Assembly: GCF_030380735.1 (NCBI RefSeq)
Contig: NZ_JAUDRZ010000030.1
Location: forward strand, 124,001 to 188,000
Length of the DNA: 64,000 bases
Reading direction: 5' to 3'
From: Rhizobium sp. S152
Lineage (GTDB): Bacteria; Pseudomonadota; Alphaproteobacteria; Rhizobiales; Rhizobiaceae
Each line of letters begins with the position of its first letter. The stretch's first letter is position 1. Shown here piece by piece: positions 51,870-61,360 of the stretch. The position numbers and the translations under genes were made by a program. Under the pieces are notes generated by a model. The model was not told the origin of the DNA, did not search any database, and saw only the letters and a list, made by a program, of their open reading frames with translations.

Positions 51870-52994
51870 ATGATGCCACAGCAGGTTAGCGGTGCCGGTC
51901 TGAAGCGCCAGGTCGTCTTCTGGCTGATCGTGCTCGCCTTCTTCATCGCCTTCCTCTTGGTGTTCAGCTCGATCCTGCTGCCGTTCCTGGCCGGTATGGC
52001 GATTGCCTACTTCCTAGATCCGGTCGCTGATCGGCTGGAGCGCTTCGGCCTCAGTCGTTTGATGGCAACGATCGTCATCCTCATCTCCTTCGTGATCCTG
52101 ATCGTGCTGGCGTTGATGATCCTGATCCCGATCCTCGCCAGCCAGTTCACCGATTTTGCCGGCCGTCTGCCTGGCTATATCGATCAGCTGCAGGCCTTCA
52201 TAGCCAAGCAGCAGAACTCGATGCTCCCGGATTGGATCAAGAACCAGCTCGGCACCATCAAGAACAATTTCTCGGAAATCCTCTCGCAGGGTTTCGGTCT
52301 ACTGACGGGACTGTTTAGCCAAGTCTGGAGTTCCGGCCTCGCCGTCGTCAACGTCATCTCGCTGATGATCGTCACCCCCGTGGTCGCCTTCTACATGCTG
52401 CTCGACTGGGACCGCATGGTCGCCAACATCGACAAGTATATCCCCCGCGACTACGTCGCCAATGTCCACCAGATCATGTTCGAGATTGACCAGTCGATCG
52501 CCGGCTTCATTCGCGGGCAGGGCTCGCTTTGCCTCATCCTCGGCATCTACTACGCGGTCGGTCTGTCGCTGGTCGGGCTGAACTTCGGCCTGCTGATCGG
52601 CCTCTTCGCCGGCATGATCAGCTTCATCCCCTATGTCGGCTCGATGGTCGGGCTGATACTTGCCGTCGGCGTCGCGATCGTCCAGTTCTGGCCTGATTAC
52701 ATCTGGGTCGGTGCGGTTCTCGCGGTCTTCTTCAGCGGCCAGTTCCTGGAAGGCAACATCCTGCAGCCCAAGCTCGTCGGCCACAGCGTCGGCCTGCATC
52801 CCGTCTGGCTGATGTTCGCGCTCTTTGCGTTCGGCGCGCTGTTCGGCTTCGTCGGCCTCTTGGTCGCCGTGCCTGCCGCCGCTGCCGTCGGTGTTCTTGT
52901 CCGCTTCGCGCTTTCGCGTTACCTTGACAGTGATCTTTATGCGGGCGAGGCAAAGGCCGCCCCGGTCCGAAAGACAAAAGCTGGCCCCAAATGA
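51870..52994 (+). CDS. PerM / AI-2E transporter-family membrane protein
   Basis: 374 residues from ATG 51870 (GGAG four nt upstream; ATG 51873 is equally possible). About eight membrane segments: two at the N-terminus with FLAGMAIAYFLDPVADRLER, a long extracytoplasmic region (about residues 90-160), then a hydrophobic block with GLFAGMISFIPYVGSMVG, the PerM signature. Functions proposed for the family include signal or ion efflux. It overlaps hdaA by four bases, an association known in alphaproteobacteria. Confidence 0.88.
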   Translation: MMPQQVSGAGLKRQVVFWLIVLAFFIAFLLVFSSILLPFLAGMAIAYFLDPVADRLERFGLSRLMATIVILISFVILIVLALMILIPILASQFTDFAGRLPGYIDQLQAFIAKQQNSMLPDWIKNQLGTIKNNFSEILSQGFGLLTGLFSQVWSSGLAVVNVISLMIVTPVVAFYMLLDWDRMVANIDKYIPRDYVANVHQIMFEIDQSIAGFIRGQGSLCLILGIYYAVGLSLVGLNFGLLIGLFAGMISFIPYVGSMVGLILAVGVAIVQFWPDYIWVGAVLAVFFSGQFLEGNILQPKLVGHSVGLHPVWLMFALFAFGALFGFVGLLVAVPAAAAVGVLVRFALSRYLDSDLYAGEAKAAPVRKTKAGPK

Positions 52995-53704
52995 CTGACG
53001 TGAAAAACGCTGACCTGAGGCGCAAGGCCGTGGAGCAGCTCCCTTTGGCCTTTTCGCACGACGCCGCGACCGGGCGTGACGATCTGCTGATCTCCGAGCG
53101 GCTTGCCGCCGCCGTCGAGATCGTCGATGCATGGCCGCAATGGCCGTCGCCGGTCGTCATTCTGGCCGGACCCGTCGGCTCCGGGAAGACGCACCTCGCC
53201 AATATCTGGAAGGATCATAGCGGCGCGACGATCATTCACCCGAAATCGGGCGCCAACGCCGTCGTCGATGCCGCCAATGGTCCGGTTCTCTTCGAGGATG
53301 CCGATCGCCTCGGCTTCGATGACACCGAGTTGTTCCATGTCATCAATAGCGTCCGCGAAAACGGACACAGCCTGCTGATCACCAGCCGCCTCTGGCCCAT
53401 GTCGTGGCCCGTGCAGCTTGCGGACCTCCGGTCGCGCCTGAAGGCGGCGACCGTGGTCGAAATCGGCGAGCCAGACGAGGAACTGCTGTCGCAGGTCATC
53501 GTCAAGCTGTTTGCCGATCGCCAGCTTTATATAGATGACAAACTGGTGCTCTATATTGTCAACAGGATGGAACGTTCGCTGAACGCGGCCCAGACGATTG
53601 TCGACAGGCTTGACCGGCTTGCTTTGTCGCGTGGCACCAAGATCACCCGCTCGCTGGCCGCTGAAGTGTTGAATGAATTGGGCAATTCCGATCCGCCCGA
53701 TTGA
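52991..53704 (+). CDS. hdaA: DnaA regulatory inactivator HdaA
   Basis: 237-residue AAA+ protein of the Hda type. The clamp-binding motif QLPLAF lies at residues 17-22, Walker A GPVGSGKTH near residue 60, VLFEDADRL as Walker B and TSRLWPMSW as sensor I. With the beta clamp it stimulates hydrolysis of DnaA-bound ATP and blocks re-initiation (known in Caulobacter). It lacks the long DNA-binding domain IV of DnaA. A PHO-like element begins at the base after its stop. Confidence 0.94.
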   Translation: MTDVKNADLRRKAVEQLPLAFSHDAATGRDDLLISERLAAAVEIVDAWPQWPSPVVILAGPVGSGKTHLANIWKDHSGATIIHPKSGANAVVDAANGPVLFEDADRLGFDDTELFHVINSVRENGHSLLITSRLWPMSWPVQLADLRSRLKAATVVEIGEPDEELLSQVIVKLFADRQLYIDDKLVLYIVNRMERSLNAAQTIVDRLDRLALSRGTKITRSLAAEVLNELGNSDPPD

Positions 53705-53736
53705 CTGTCACAGTTCTGTCGTGAAACTGATATATT
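53705..53736 (+). promoter_or_regulatory. PHO-box-like promoter of ppk
   Basis: CTGTCAC (53705-53711) and CTGTCGT (53716-53722) repeat with an exact 11-bp period. A third partial repeat CTGATAT follows at 53727. This matches the PhoB-binding pattern CTGTCAT-N4-CTGTCAT with one or two changes per unit. TATATT (53731-53736) lies 8 bp after the box and could be the -10. The start codon is at 53770. Confidence 0.65.
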
Positions 53737-53769
53737 CGCGTCGGCGAATTCAAACGGGGCATTCAGACG

Positions 53770-55974
53770 ATGGACAGTGCAGTCGCGGAACACCAGGAAC
53801 CAACCCCTGAAGGCGCGGCAGACGTTCCGCCTCTGGAAGAGCTGCTCGCCAGCCCCGAGCGCTTCATCAACCGCGAATTTTCCTGGCTGCAGTTCAATCG
53901 CCGCGTCCTCGAGGAAACGCTGAACACCGAGCATCCGCTGCTCGAGCGCGTTCGCTTCCTGTCGATCTCCGCCGCCAACCTCGACGAATTCTTCATGGTT
54001 CGGGTCGCCGGCCTCGAGGCGCAGGTGCGCCAGAATATCGTCATCCGCACGCCGGATGGGAAGACGCCGGCCGAGCAGCTCGATGCCATCCTGCGCGAGA
54101 TCGACAACCTGCAGATGGAGCAGCAGGCTTCGCTTGCGGTCCTGCAGCAGTATCTCGCCAAGGAAGACATTCTGATCGTTCGCCCGGGCGCTCTCAGCGA
54201 AGGCGACCGCCAGTGGCTGGCGACGGAATTCGAGCAGGCGATCTTCCCGGTGCTGACGCCGTTGTCTATCGATCCGGCCCATCCGTTTCCCTTCATTCCG
54301 AACCTTGGATTCTCGATCGGCCTGCAGCTGGTCAGCAAGAGCGGCCGCGAGCCGATGACGGCGCTGCTGCGCCTGCCGCCGGCGCTGGATCGCTTCGTGC
54401 GCTTGCCCGACGCCGGCAACACGATCCGCTACATCACGCTGGAAGACGTCGCCAACGTCTTCATCCATCGGCTTTATCCCGGCTACGAGGTGCAGGGCTC
54501 CGGTACCTTCCGTATCATCCGCGACAGCGATATCGAAGTCGAGGAGGAGGCGGAAGATCTCGTCCGCTTCTTCGAGACCGCGCTGAAACGCCGTCGCCGC
54601 GGGTCGGTGATCCGCATCGAGACCGATTCCGAAATGCCGGCATCGCTGCGCCAGTTCGTTGTGCAGGCGCTGAGCGTTCCCGATAACCGCGTCGCGGTTC
54701 TGCCCGGCCTCTTGGCGCTGAACACGCTTTCCGAGATCACCAAGGCGCCGCGCGACGATCTGCGCTTCCCGCCCTACAATGCCCGATTTCCAGAGCGCGT
54801 CCGCGAGCACGCCGGCGATTGCTTCGCCGCCATCCGCGAAAAGGACATGGTGGTTCATCACCCCTATGAGTCCTTTGACGTGGTGGTCCAGTTCCTTCTC
54901 CAGGCTGCGCGCGATCCTGACGTTCTGGCGATAAAGCAGACGCTCTACCGTACCTCCAACGACAGCCCGATCGTCCGCGCGCTGATCGACGCCGCTGAAT
55001 CCGGCAAGTCGGTGACGGCGCTGGTCGAACTTAAGGCGCGCTTCGACGAAGAGGCGAACATCCGCTGGGCGCGCGACCTCGAACGCGCGGGCGTGCAGGT
55101 CGTCTTCGGCTTCATCGAGTTGAAGACGCATTCGAAGATGTCGTTGGTCGTCCGCCGCGAGGAGGGCAAGCTGCGCAGCTACTGCCATCTCGGCACCGGC
55201 AACTACCATCCGATCACCGCGAAGATCTACACCGACCTGTCGTTCTTCACCTGCAATCCGGTGATTGCCCACGACATGGCCAACATCTTCAATTTCATCA
55301 CCGGCTACGGAGAGCCGGAGGAGAGCATGAAGCTCGCGGTGTCTCCCTACACGCTGCGTTCGCGCATCCTTCGACATATCCAGGAAGAGATCGTCCACGC
55401 CAGGAACGGCGCGCCAGCGGCGATCTGGATGAAGATGAACTCGCTCGTCGATCCCGAGATCATCGACGCGCTCTACACGGCAAGCCATGCCGGCGTCGAG
55501 GTCGAGCTCGTGATCCGCGGCATCTGCTGCCTGCGTCCGCAGGTGCCCGGTCTCTCGGAAAACATCCGCGTCAAGTCGATCGTCGGCCGCTTTCTTGAGC
55601 ATAGCCGCATCTTCTGCTTCGGCAACGGCCACGGCCTCCCGTCGGACAAGGCGCTGGTCTATATCGGCTCGGCCGACATGATGCCGAGAAACCTCGATCG
55701 GCGCGTGGAAACGCTGGTTCCCTTGACCAACCCGACGGTTCACGAGCAGGTATTGTCTCAAATCATGCTCGGCAACCTCATTGACAATCAGCAAAGCTAC
55801 GAGATATTGCCCGACGGGACGTCCAGGCGCATGGAAGTGCGCAAGGGCAAGGAGCCGTTCAACGCGCAACAGTATTTCATGACCAATCCCAGCCTTTCCG
55901 GCCGTGGTGAAGCCCTGAAATCCAGTGCGCCAAAGCTGATTGCCGGCCTTCTTTCCGGCCGGACAAAAAGATAA
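53770..55974 (+). CDS. ppk: Polyphosphate kinase 1
   Basis: 734 residues. It builds polyphosphate from ATP through a phosphohistidine. The N-terminal domain has REFSWLQFNRRVLEE (about residue 36); the catalytic core contains HHPYESFDVVVQFL, RFDEEANIRWARDLE, ELKTHSKMSLVVRRE, CHLGTGNYHPITAKIYTDL and VELVIRGICCLRPQ. ppx follows after 12 bp, making a make-and-degrade polyphosphate pair, and the PHO-like element suggests phosphate control. Confidence 0.97.
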   Translation: MDSAVAEHQEPTPEGAADVPPLEELLASPERFINREFSWLQFNRRVLEETLNTEHPLLERVRFLSISAANLDEFFMVRVAGLEAQVRQNIVIRTPDGKTPAEQLDAILREIDNLQMEQQASLAVLQQYLAKEDILIVRPGALSEGDRQWLATEFEQAIFPVLTPLSIDPAHPFPFIPNLGFSIGLQLVSKSGREPMTALLRLPPALDRFVRLPDAGNTIRYITLEDVANVFIHRLYPGYEVQGSGTFRIIRDSDIEVEEEAEDLVRFFETALKRRRRGSVIRIETDSEMPASLRQFVVQALSVPDNRVAVLPGLLALNTLSEITKAPRDDLRFPPYNARFPERVREHAGDCFAAIREKDMVVHHPYESFDVVVQFLLQAARDPDVLAIKQTLYRTSNDSPIVRALIDAAESGKSVTALVELKARFDEEANIRWARDLERAGVQVVFGFIELKTHSKMSLVVRREEGKLRSYCHLGTGNYHPITAKIYTDLSFFTCNPVIAHDMANIFNFITGYGEPEESMKLAVSPYTLRSRILRHIQEEIVHARNGAPAAIWMKMNSLVDPEIIDALYTASHAGVEVELVIRGICCLRPQVPGLSENIRVKSIVGRFLEHSRIFCFGNGHGLPSDKALVYIGSADMMPRNLDRRVETLVPLTNPTVHEQVLSQIMLGNLIDNQQSYEILPDGTSRRMEVRKGKEPFNAQQYFMTNPSLSGRGEALKSSAPKLIAGLLSGRTKR

Positions 55975-55986
55975 AACTGGACCTGC

Positions 55987-57510
55987 ATGGTTGAATCAGA
56001 AGCCCAGGGGCGCCTTCCAGGGATTGCTCCGGTCTCCGTTGTCGATATCGGGTCGAACTCGATCCGTGTTGTCATCTATGAAGGCATGTCCCGGTCGCCG
56101 ACGATCCTTTTCAACGAAAAGGTTCTCTGTGGCCTCGGCAAAGGCATAGCGCTGACCGGAAAGATGGACGAAGCGAGCGTCGAACGGGCGCTTGCGGCCC
56201 TGCATCGCTTCAAGGCGCTTTCCGACCAGGCTCGCGCCTCCACGATGTACGTTCTGGCGACGGCCGCTGCCCGCGAGGCATCGAACGGCCCCGATTTTAT
56301 CCACCGCGCCGAAACCATCCTGCAGCGAAGGGTCCGCGTCCTCTCGGGCGAGGAGGAGGCGAAGTTCTCCGCGCTCGGCATCGTCAGCGGCTTCTATATG
56401 CCCGATGGCATCGCCGGCGACCTCGGCGGCGGCTCGCTCGAACTCATCGATATCAAGGGCAAGGAACTCGGACAGGGCGTGACGCTGCCCCTTGGCGGCC
56501 TGCGCCTGTCTGAATATGCGGGTGGTTCTATGGAGAAGGCCCGCACTTTCGCCAGAAAGCACGTCAAGACCATCTCCAAGCTGCTCGCCAAGGGCGAGGG
56601 GCGCACCTTCTACGCCGTCGGCGGCACCTGGCGAAACATCGCCAAGCTGCACATGGAGATGACCCATTATCCGCTGCACATGATGCAGGGCTATGAAATT
56701 TCCTTCGAAGCCATGATGCAGTTCCTCGACCAGGTCGAGTCGGCGAAAGACTCCAAGGATCCATCGTGGATGGCCGTGTCGAAATACCGCCGCGCGCTTC
56801 TTCCTTTCGGCGCCGTCGCCATGAAGGAGGTGCTGAGCGTGATGAAGCCCTCGGTCATCTCGTTCTCCGGCCAGGGCGTTCGCGAGGGCTATCTCTATTC
56901 GCTGCTGTCGGAGAGCGAGCGCCGCGCCGATCCGCTGCTGGAAGCAGCACGCGAACTGGCGATCCTGCGCGCGCGATCCCCGGAACACGCCCGCGAACTC
57001 GCGGACTGGACCGGCCGGATGATGCCGTTCTTCGATATTGACGAAACGCCGGAAGAGGCTCGTTACCGTCAGGCGGCATGTCTTCTCGCCGATATCAGCT
57101 GGCGTGCCCATCCGGACTATCGCGGCCTGCAGGCGCTCAACATCATCGCCCACACCTCCTTCGTCGGCATCAGCCACCCCGGCCGTGCCTTCATCGCGCT
57201 GGCGAATTACTACCGCTTCGAAGGCCTGCATGACGACGGGGCGACGGGTCCGCTGGCAACGATCGCGACGCCGCAATATGTCGAGCGGGCGAAGCTGCTC
57301 GGCGGCATGCTGCGCGTCGTCTACCTGTTCTCGGCTTCGATGCCGGGCGTCGTCCGAAACCTGCGCCTTGAACGGTCCTCGAACCCGGACCTCGATCTCG
57401 AGTTCGTCGTTCCTCACGAGTATCGCGACTTCGCCGGCGAGCGCCTGGAAGGGCGCCTGCAGCAACTTTCGAAGCTGACCAACAAGCGTCTGGCTTTCCG
57501 CTTCGAATAG
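55987..57510 (+). CDS. ppx: Exopolyphosphatase (Ppx/GppA)
   Basis: 507 residues; removes terminal phosphate from polyphosphate and may also hydrolyse pppGpp. ASKHA motifs are SVVDIGSNSIRVVIYEG, DLGGGSLELIDIKGK and the catalytic-glutamate region LSGEEEAKFSALG. A C-terminal helical HD-like domain follows. It is transcribed with ppk and ends at a very strong terminator. Confidence 0.96.
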   Translation: MVESEAQGRLPGIAPVSVVDIGSNSIRVVIYEGMSRSPTILFNEKVLCGLGKGIALTGKMDEASVERALAALHRFKALSDQARASTMYVLATAAAREASNGPDFIHRAETILQRRVRVLSGEEEAKFSALGIVSGFYMPDGIAGDLGGGSLELIDIKGKELGQGVTLPLGGLRLSEYAGGSMEKARTFARKHVKTISKLLAKGEGRTFYAVGGTWRNIAKLHMEMTHYPLHMMQGYEISFEAMMQFLDQVESAKDSKDPSWMAVSKYRRALLPFGAVAMKEVLSVMKPSVISFSGQGVREGYLYSLLSESERRADPLLEAARELAILRARSPEHARELADWTGRMMPFFDIDETPEEARYRQAACLLADISWRAHPDYRGLQALNIIAHTSFVGISHPGRAFIALANYYRFEGLHDDGATGPLATIATPQYVERAKLLGGMLRVVYLFSASMPGVVRNLRLERSSNPDLDLEFVVPHEYRDFAGERLEGRLQQLSKLTNKRLAFRFE

Positions 57511-57530
57511 AACGCGCGTATTGAATGCAG

Positions 57531-57569
57531 GAAGGCCTTCGCGGCAGGCGCCGCGAAGGCCTTCTTTTT
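57531..57569 (+). terminator. Intrinsic terminator of the ppk-ppx unit
   Basis: Perfect 15-bp stem (57531-57545 with 57550-57564), 4-nt loop and five T, 20 bp after the ppx stop. No T run on the opposite side. Confidence 0.92.
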
Positions 57570-57584
57570 ATCCGATGATGTCGC

Positions 57585-58943
57585 TTACTTGGCGTTCAGC
57601 AATTCGCCGACTTCGAGCAGGCTGAACTCGTTGTCGTCAGCCTTGTCGACGGCGCGGCCGGCCGAGAAGGGCAGGTTGTTGTCGTTGCCGACGACGATGT
57701 GCGTGGCATCGACGCGATCGACGTTTTCGATGGTCACGAACGGCATGTCGTAGACGCCATCCTTGCTGCCGGCCTTCTTCTTGTTATCGGGATCCTGAAT
57801 GTTCAGGAGATCGATGTAGCCGATCTTGCGAACGGCCTTGCCGACATTGGCGTCGTTGAACTCGATCTTGTAGATGCGCTTCAGTTCTGCGGGAGCCTCG
57901 AAGCAATCCGGCTTCGGCTGCTTCGGATCGGCGCAGGCCTTGTCCTTGGTGCCGGCGCCGTTGTCGCGCTCGATCACCAGGGCTGTGCTGTCATCGAGCA
58001 TGTTGAAGTCGCCGATCGAAACGCCCTTGTCTTCGAAGGGGTAAAGCCAGCTGCGGCCCGTCCAGCTCTTCGAAGCCGTGTCGAACTCGATGACGCGGAT
58101 GGCGGTGTGGCCGTCCACGCTCTCCATCTTGCCGTCGTCCAGATAGAGCGCACCCTCGAGCAACCCGTAGAGTTTGCTGCCGTCCTTGGACATCGCAAGA
58201 CCCTCGAAGCCGCCCGAACGCTTCAGATTGAACGCTGGCATCTTGGCTGTCGGGTTGGCCGGCACGGACAGGAGCGGATTATCCGGTGACAGCACCGGCT
58301 TGCCATCGACCGATGCCGAGAACACGTCCGTCAGACGACCCTCGATGTCGAATTTTAGCAGGTAGGGGCCAAACTCTTCGCCGAGCCAGAAGCCGTCGGC
58401 AACGGGCTGGATGGATTCGATGTCAAAGTCGGCGCCCGTCAGGTAGCGTTTTTCGGCGCCCTCAAGCACGATCGGGAAGGGGGACTTCTTGTCGGGATCG
58501 GAAAGGAACAGGTTCTTGACGACCTCGACCTTGCCGGTCGCCCAGTCGAACTTCAGCTGGTGCAGGAAGAGCATGGCATCGCTGGAATTGGCCTTGGAGC
58601 CGAAGCCGTTGTCGGAAAGCGTCCAGAAGGTTCCATCTTCCATGGTCTTGATGCCAGAGAAGCCCTGGATCGGCTGGCCGTCGAAGGGAAGCTTCAGGTC
58701 GGTCACGCGCGCGCCGTCCTTGCCGGGAACTGTGCCAAGTGCCTCGGTCCGCTTGCGATCGGCCGTCGTGAACTTGCCGGAATGCCTGAGGAACTCCGGT
58801 GCATCGGCGGGCGCCGGCACCATGGTATTGGCAGGCAGGATTGCCTGGCCAGCAAGTTTGGCGGGAAATTCCTGCTGGTCGGCGGTGGCCGAACCGGCAA
58901 TCAAAAGAAGAAATGAAACGGACGCAAGCAGAGTATTTTTCAT
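57585..58943 (-). CDS. Secreted esterase-like-of-phytase protein (COG4222 type)
   Basis: 452 residues from ATG 58943 (MKNTLLASVSFLLLIAGSATA signal peptide, cut near ADQQ). The body is an esterase-like-activity-of-phytase beta-propeller: GFSGIKTMEDGTFWTLSDNG, GADFDIESIQPVADGFWLGEEFGPYLL, SGGFEGLAMSKDG and IGDFNMLDD. Exported; a phosphate-releasing or lactone/ester-hydrolysing role is possible. It lies next to ppk-ppx but on the other strand, downstream of the cyclase. Confidence 0.85.
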   Translation of the reverse strand: MKNTLLASVSFLLLIAGSATADQQEFPAKLAGQAILPANTMVPAPADAPEFLRHSGKFTTADRKRTEALGTVPGKDGARVTDLKLPFDGQPIQGFSGIKTMEDGTFWTLSDNGFGSKANSSDAMLFLHQLKFDWATGKVEVVKNLFLSDPDKKSPFPIVLEGAEKRYLTGADFDIESIQPVADGFWLGEEFGPYLLKFDIEGRLTDVFSASVDGKPVLSPDNPLLSVPANPTAKMPAFNLKRSGGFEGLAMSKDGSKLYGLLEGALYLDDGKMESVDGHTAIRVIEFDTASKSWTGRSWLYPFEDKGVSIGDFNMLDDSTALVIERDNGAGTKDKACADPKQPKPDCFEAPAELKRIYKIEFNDANVGKAVRKIGYIDLLNIQDPDNKKKAGSKDGVYDMPFVTIENVDRVDATHIVVGNDNNLPFSAGRAVDKADDNEFSLLEVGELLNAK

Positions 58944-58988
58944 CGAAACCCCCAAAGATTGGAATGCGGGTTTCGATTAGCAGGGCTC

Positions 58989-60059
58989 TTATGTCGGCGC
59001 GTTGACGCCTGCGTGAAGCTTTGGTGACGCCACCAGGTTATCCGCCTTCACAAGCGCCACCACGCCAAGGCTCTGCCCGCGTCCCTTCACGGCGTGATAG
59101 CCGAGATCTTCGGCGGAGATATCCTCGGGCAAGGTGATCCGCTGCATCAGATCGGTCGAGATCAGGACCGACCGGTTCAGCGCCTTGCACAGCGTCTCCA
59201 GGCGCGATGCCGTGTTGATCGTGTCGCCGAAGTAGGTGATCTTGTGATGGTCCACGCCGATTTCCGCGGTGATGATGCTGCCGCCATGCAGCGCCGCGCG
59301 CAGGCGGGGCACCTGGCCATAGGTCCTCAGCCAGTTCTCCGCATCCGCTTCGATCGCGTTGATGATGTCGAAGATGCAGTTCACGCAACGGCCGAATTTG
59401 ATCCCGCGGTCGAGCGGCCACGTGATGATGGCGGCATCCCCGACATAATCGACGATCGTTCCCTTGTATTTCCGCACTGGCTCGGCGAAGGCCGAAAACA
59501 ACGAGCTCAACATCTGTTGCGCGCGCAGATCCCCATGCCTTTCCGCGAAGGCCGTCGAATCGACGAGGTCGATGAAGAGAAACACCCGCTCCTCGCTGAC
59601 CGGTTTTCGGTAGCGGCTGACAAGCATGCTGGTGAAGACCTCACGGCCGAGCAATTCGCGAACCCTGAGAACGAAGATCATCAGCGAGCAGACGGCGAGG
59701 GCGTAGAGAAAAGCATTGAACGGCAAGACCACCATGTCGACCCAGGAATTGGGAATGACAATGCCGGTACCCCATAGGGAAAGGCCGGCGGCCGCAAAGC
59801 CGATACTCATCAGCACTTCGTAGATAAAAAGCTCGGCCAGAAAAAAAGTAAGAGTCGGTAGCGATTCGATGCGGTTATGCAGCCCGCGGAAGATCACCTT
59901 GCGCTCGAAGGCAATGATCGGCATCCCCATGCACAATGCAAAAACCGCCCCGATGAGCGGGCGGCTGTCCTGGAAGAACATGACGCTGTAGAGCACGCCG
60001 CTCCCGGCCATGACCAGCACGATCAGAAGCCAGTTCTGGACCGGGGATACTTCTCTCAT
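58989..60059 (-). CDS. Membrane-anchored class III adenylate cyclase
   Basis: 356 residues from ATG 60059. Five to six hydrophobic segments (about residues 8-145) precede a C-terminal cyclase domain (about residues 165-340). The two metal aspartates are in FLFIDLVDSTAFAE and VDYVGDAAIITW; FGDTINTASRLE supplies the transition-state Asn and Arg. All key residues appear present. Signal sensed by the membrane part is unknown. The phytase-like gene follows 45 bp downstream and may be co-transcribed. Confidence 0.92.
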   Translation of the reverse strand: MREVSPVQNWLLIVLVMAGSGVLYSVMFFQDSRPLIGAVFALCMGMPIIAFERKVIFRGLHNRIESLPTLTFFLAELFIYEVLMSIGFAAAGLSLWGTGIVIPNSWVDMVVLPFNAFLYALAVCSLMIFVLRVRELLGREVFTSMLVSRYRKPVSEERVFLFIDLVDSTAFAERHGDLRAQQMLSSLFSAFAEPVRKYKGTIVDYVGDAAIITWPLDRGIKFGRCVNCIFDIINAIEADAENWLRTYGQVPRLRAALHGGSIITAEIGVDHHKITYFGDTINTASRLETLCKALNRSVLISTDLMQRITLPEDISAEDLGYHAVKGRGQSLGVVALVKADNLVASPKLHAGVNAPT

Positions 60060-60131
60060 GCCGTTCCTCTGCTCTGCGTGCCGCATTCTACGTCGGCATA
60101 TAGGCAACGCAAAGTGTCTTCGTAAGGGCAG

Positions 60132-61277
60132 TTAGAGAGTTACCGTCTCTACTTTTTTGCCGACGAAGCGCAGGGCGACGTGGCCCTGGATCAGCTGCAG
60201 CGCCGGCTCGCCGAAAAGCTCCCGCCGCCATCCCGATAGTGCCGCGACCTCGGCCTTCTCGCCTTCGGCAGCGATCTTGTCGAGATCCTCGCTGTTGGCG
60301 ATGACCTTTGGCGCGACGCCGTGCTTTTCCGAAATCAACTTCAGCAGCACCTTGAGGAGTTCGGCAGCAGCAGCAGCACCTTCGGGCGCCTGGGTCTGGC
60401 GCGGAGCATGCGGCATCTCGGCCTTCGGCAGCGCCAGTGCCGCGTTGACGGCCTCGATGACGGCCGCGCCGGAGCTGGAACGCTCCCATCCCTTCGGAAT
60501 GGTGCGCAGGCGGCCGAGCGCTTCGACATCCTTCGGCTGCTGCTGGGCGATCTCGTAGATCGCGTCGTCCTTGATGACGCGCGAGCGCGGCACGTTGCGT
60601 GAGCGGGCCTCACGTTCGCGCCATGCGGCAACATATTTCAGGATCGCGAGTTCCTGCGGCTTGCGCAGCCGCATCTTCAGCCGCTGCCACGCATCATCGG
60701 GATGCATGTCGTAGGTCTCGCGCGCCTCGAGAACATCCATCTCCTCCGACAGCCACGAGGAGCGGCCTTCGCGCTCGAGCTCGGCCTTGAGGTAGAGGTA
60801 GACATCGCGCAGATGGGTGACGTCGGCGAGCGCGTAGTCGAGCTGCTTGTCCGACAGCGGACGGCGGCTCCAATCGGTGAAGCGCGACGACTTGTCGATC
60901 TGTACACCCTTCGTGCGGCTGACGAGCTGGTCGTAGGAAACCGAATCGCCGAAACCGCAGACCATGGCGGCCACCTGCGTATCGAAGATGGGATGCGGGA
61001 TGAGACCGCCCCTGTTGTAGATGATTTCGATATCCTGGCGCGCCGCGTGGAAGACCTTCAACACGTTGGCGTTGGCCATCAGCTCGAAGAACGGCTTCAG
61101 ATCGAGGCCCTTGGCCAAAGGATCCACAAGCACTTCGGTCGTCGGGCTTGCCATCTGTATCAAGCAAAGCTCCGGCCAGAACGTCGTCTCTCGCAGAAAC
61201 TCCGTGTCGATAGTAATGAATTCTGACTTGGCCAGCTCGATGCAGGCCGCCTCCAAATCGGCGGTTGTTACAATCAT
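60132..61277 (-). CDS. rnd: Ribonuclease D
   Basis: 381 residues; 3'-to-5' exonuclease for tRNA 3' maturation. DEDDy motifs: FITIDTEFLRE, VFHAARQDIEII and YALADVTHLRDVY with the tyrosine. A helical HRDC region follows (about residues 210-290). Start MIVTTADLEAACIELAKSEF. In many rhizobia it lies beside aspS, as here across the multicopper oxidase. Confidence 0.96.
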   Translation of the reverse strand: MIVTTADLEAACIELAKSEFITIDTEFLRETTFWPELCLIQMASPTTEVLVDPLAKGLDLKPFFELMANANVLKVFHAARQDIEIIYNRGGLIPHPIFDTQVAAMVCGFGDSVSYDQLVSRTKGVQIDKSSRFTDWSRRPLSDKQLDYALADVTHLRDVYLYLKAELEREGRSSWLSEEMDVLEARETYDMHPDDAWQRLKMRLRKPQELAILKYVAAWREREARSRNVPRSRVIKDDAIYEIAQQQPKDVEALGRLRTIPKGWERSSSGAAVIEAVNAALALPKAEMPHAPRQTQAPEGAAAAAELLKVLLKLISEKHGVAPKVIANSEDLDKIAAEGEKAEVAALSGWRRELFGEPALQLIQGHVALRFVGKKVETVTL

Positions 61278-61360
61278 CTCAATTCATTCGCAGGATAGAC
61301 ATAGTTGAACCTTCCTTCTCCTTTCGGTCGGATATGTCAACCGCTACAGACAAAGAGGGG

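Noticed and set aside
53551..55869. A 772-codon frame antisense to ppk
   Set aside because: Shadow of ppk caused by codon bias; composition rich in Arg, His, Asp and Val without a recognisable fold, and no start signals.
55996..57465. A 489-codon frame antisense to ppx
   Set aside because: Antisense shadow of ppx with no family features.
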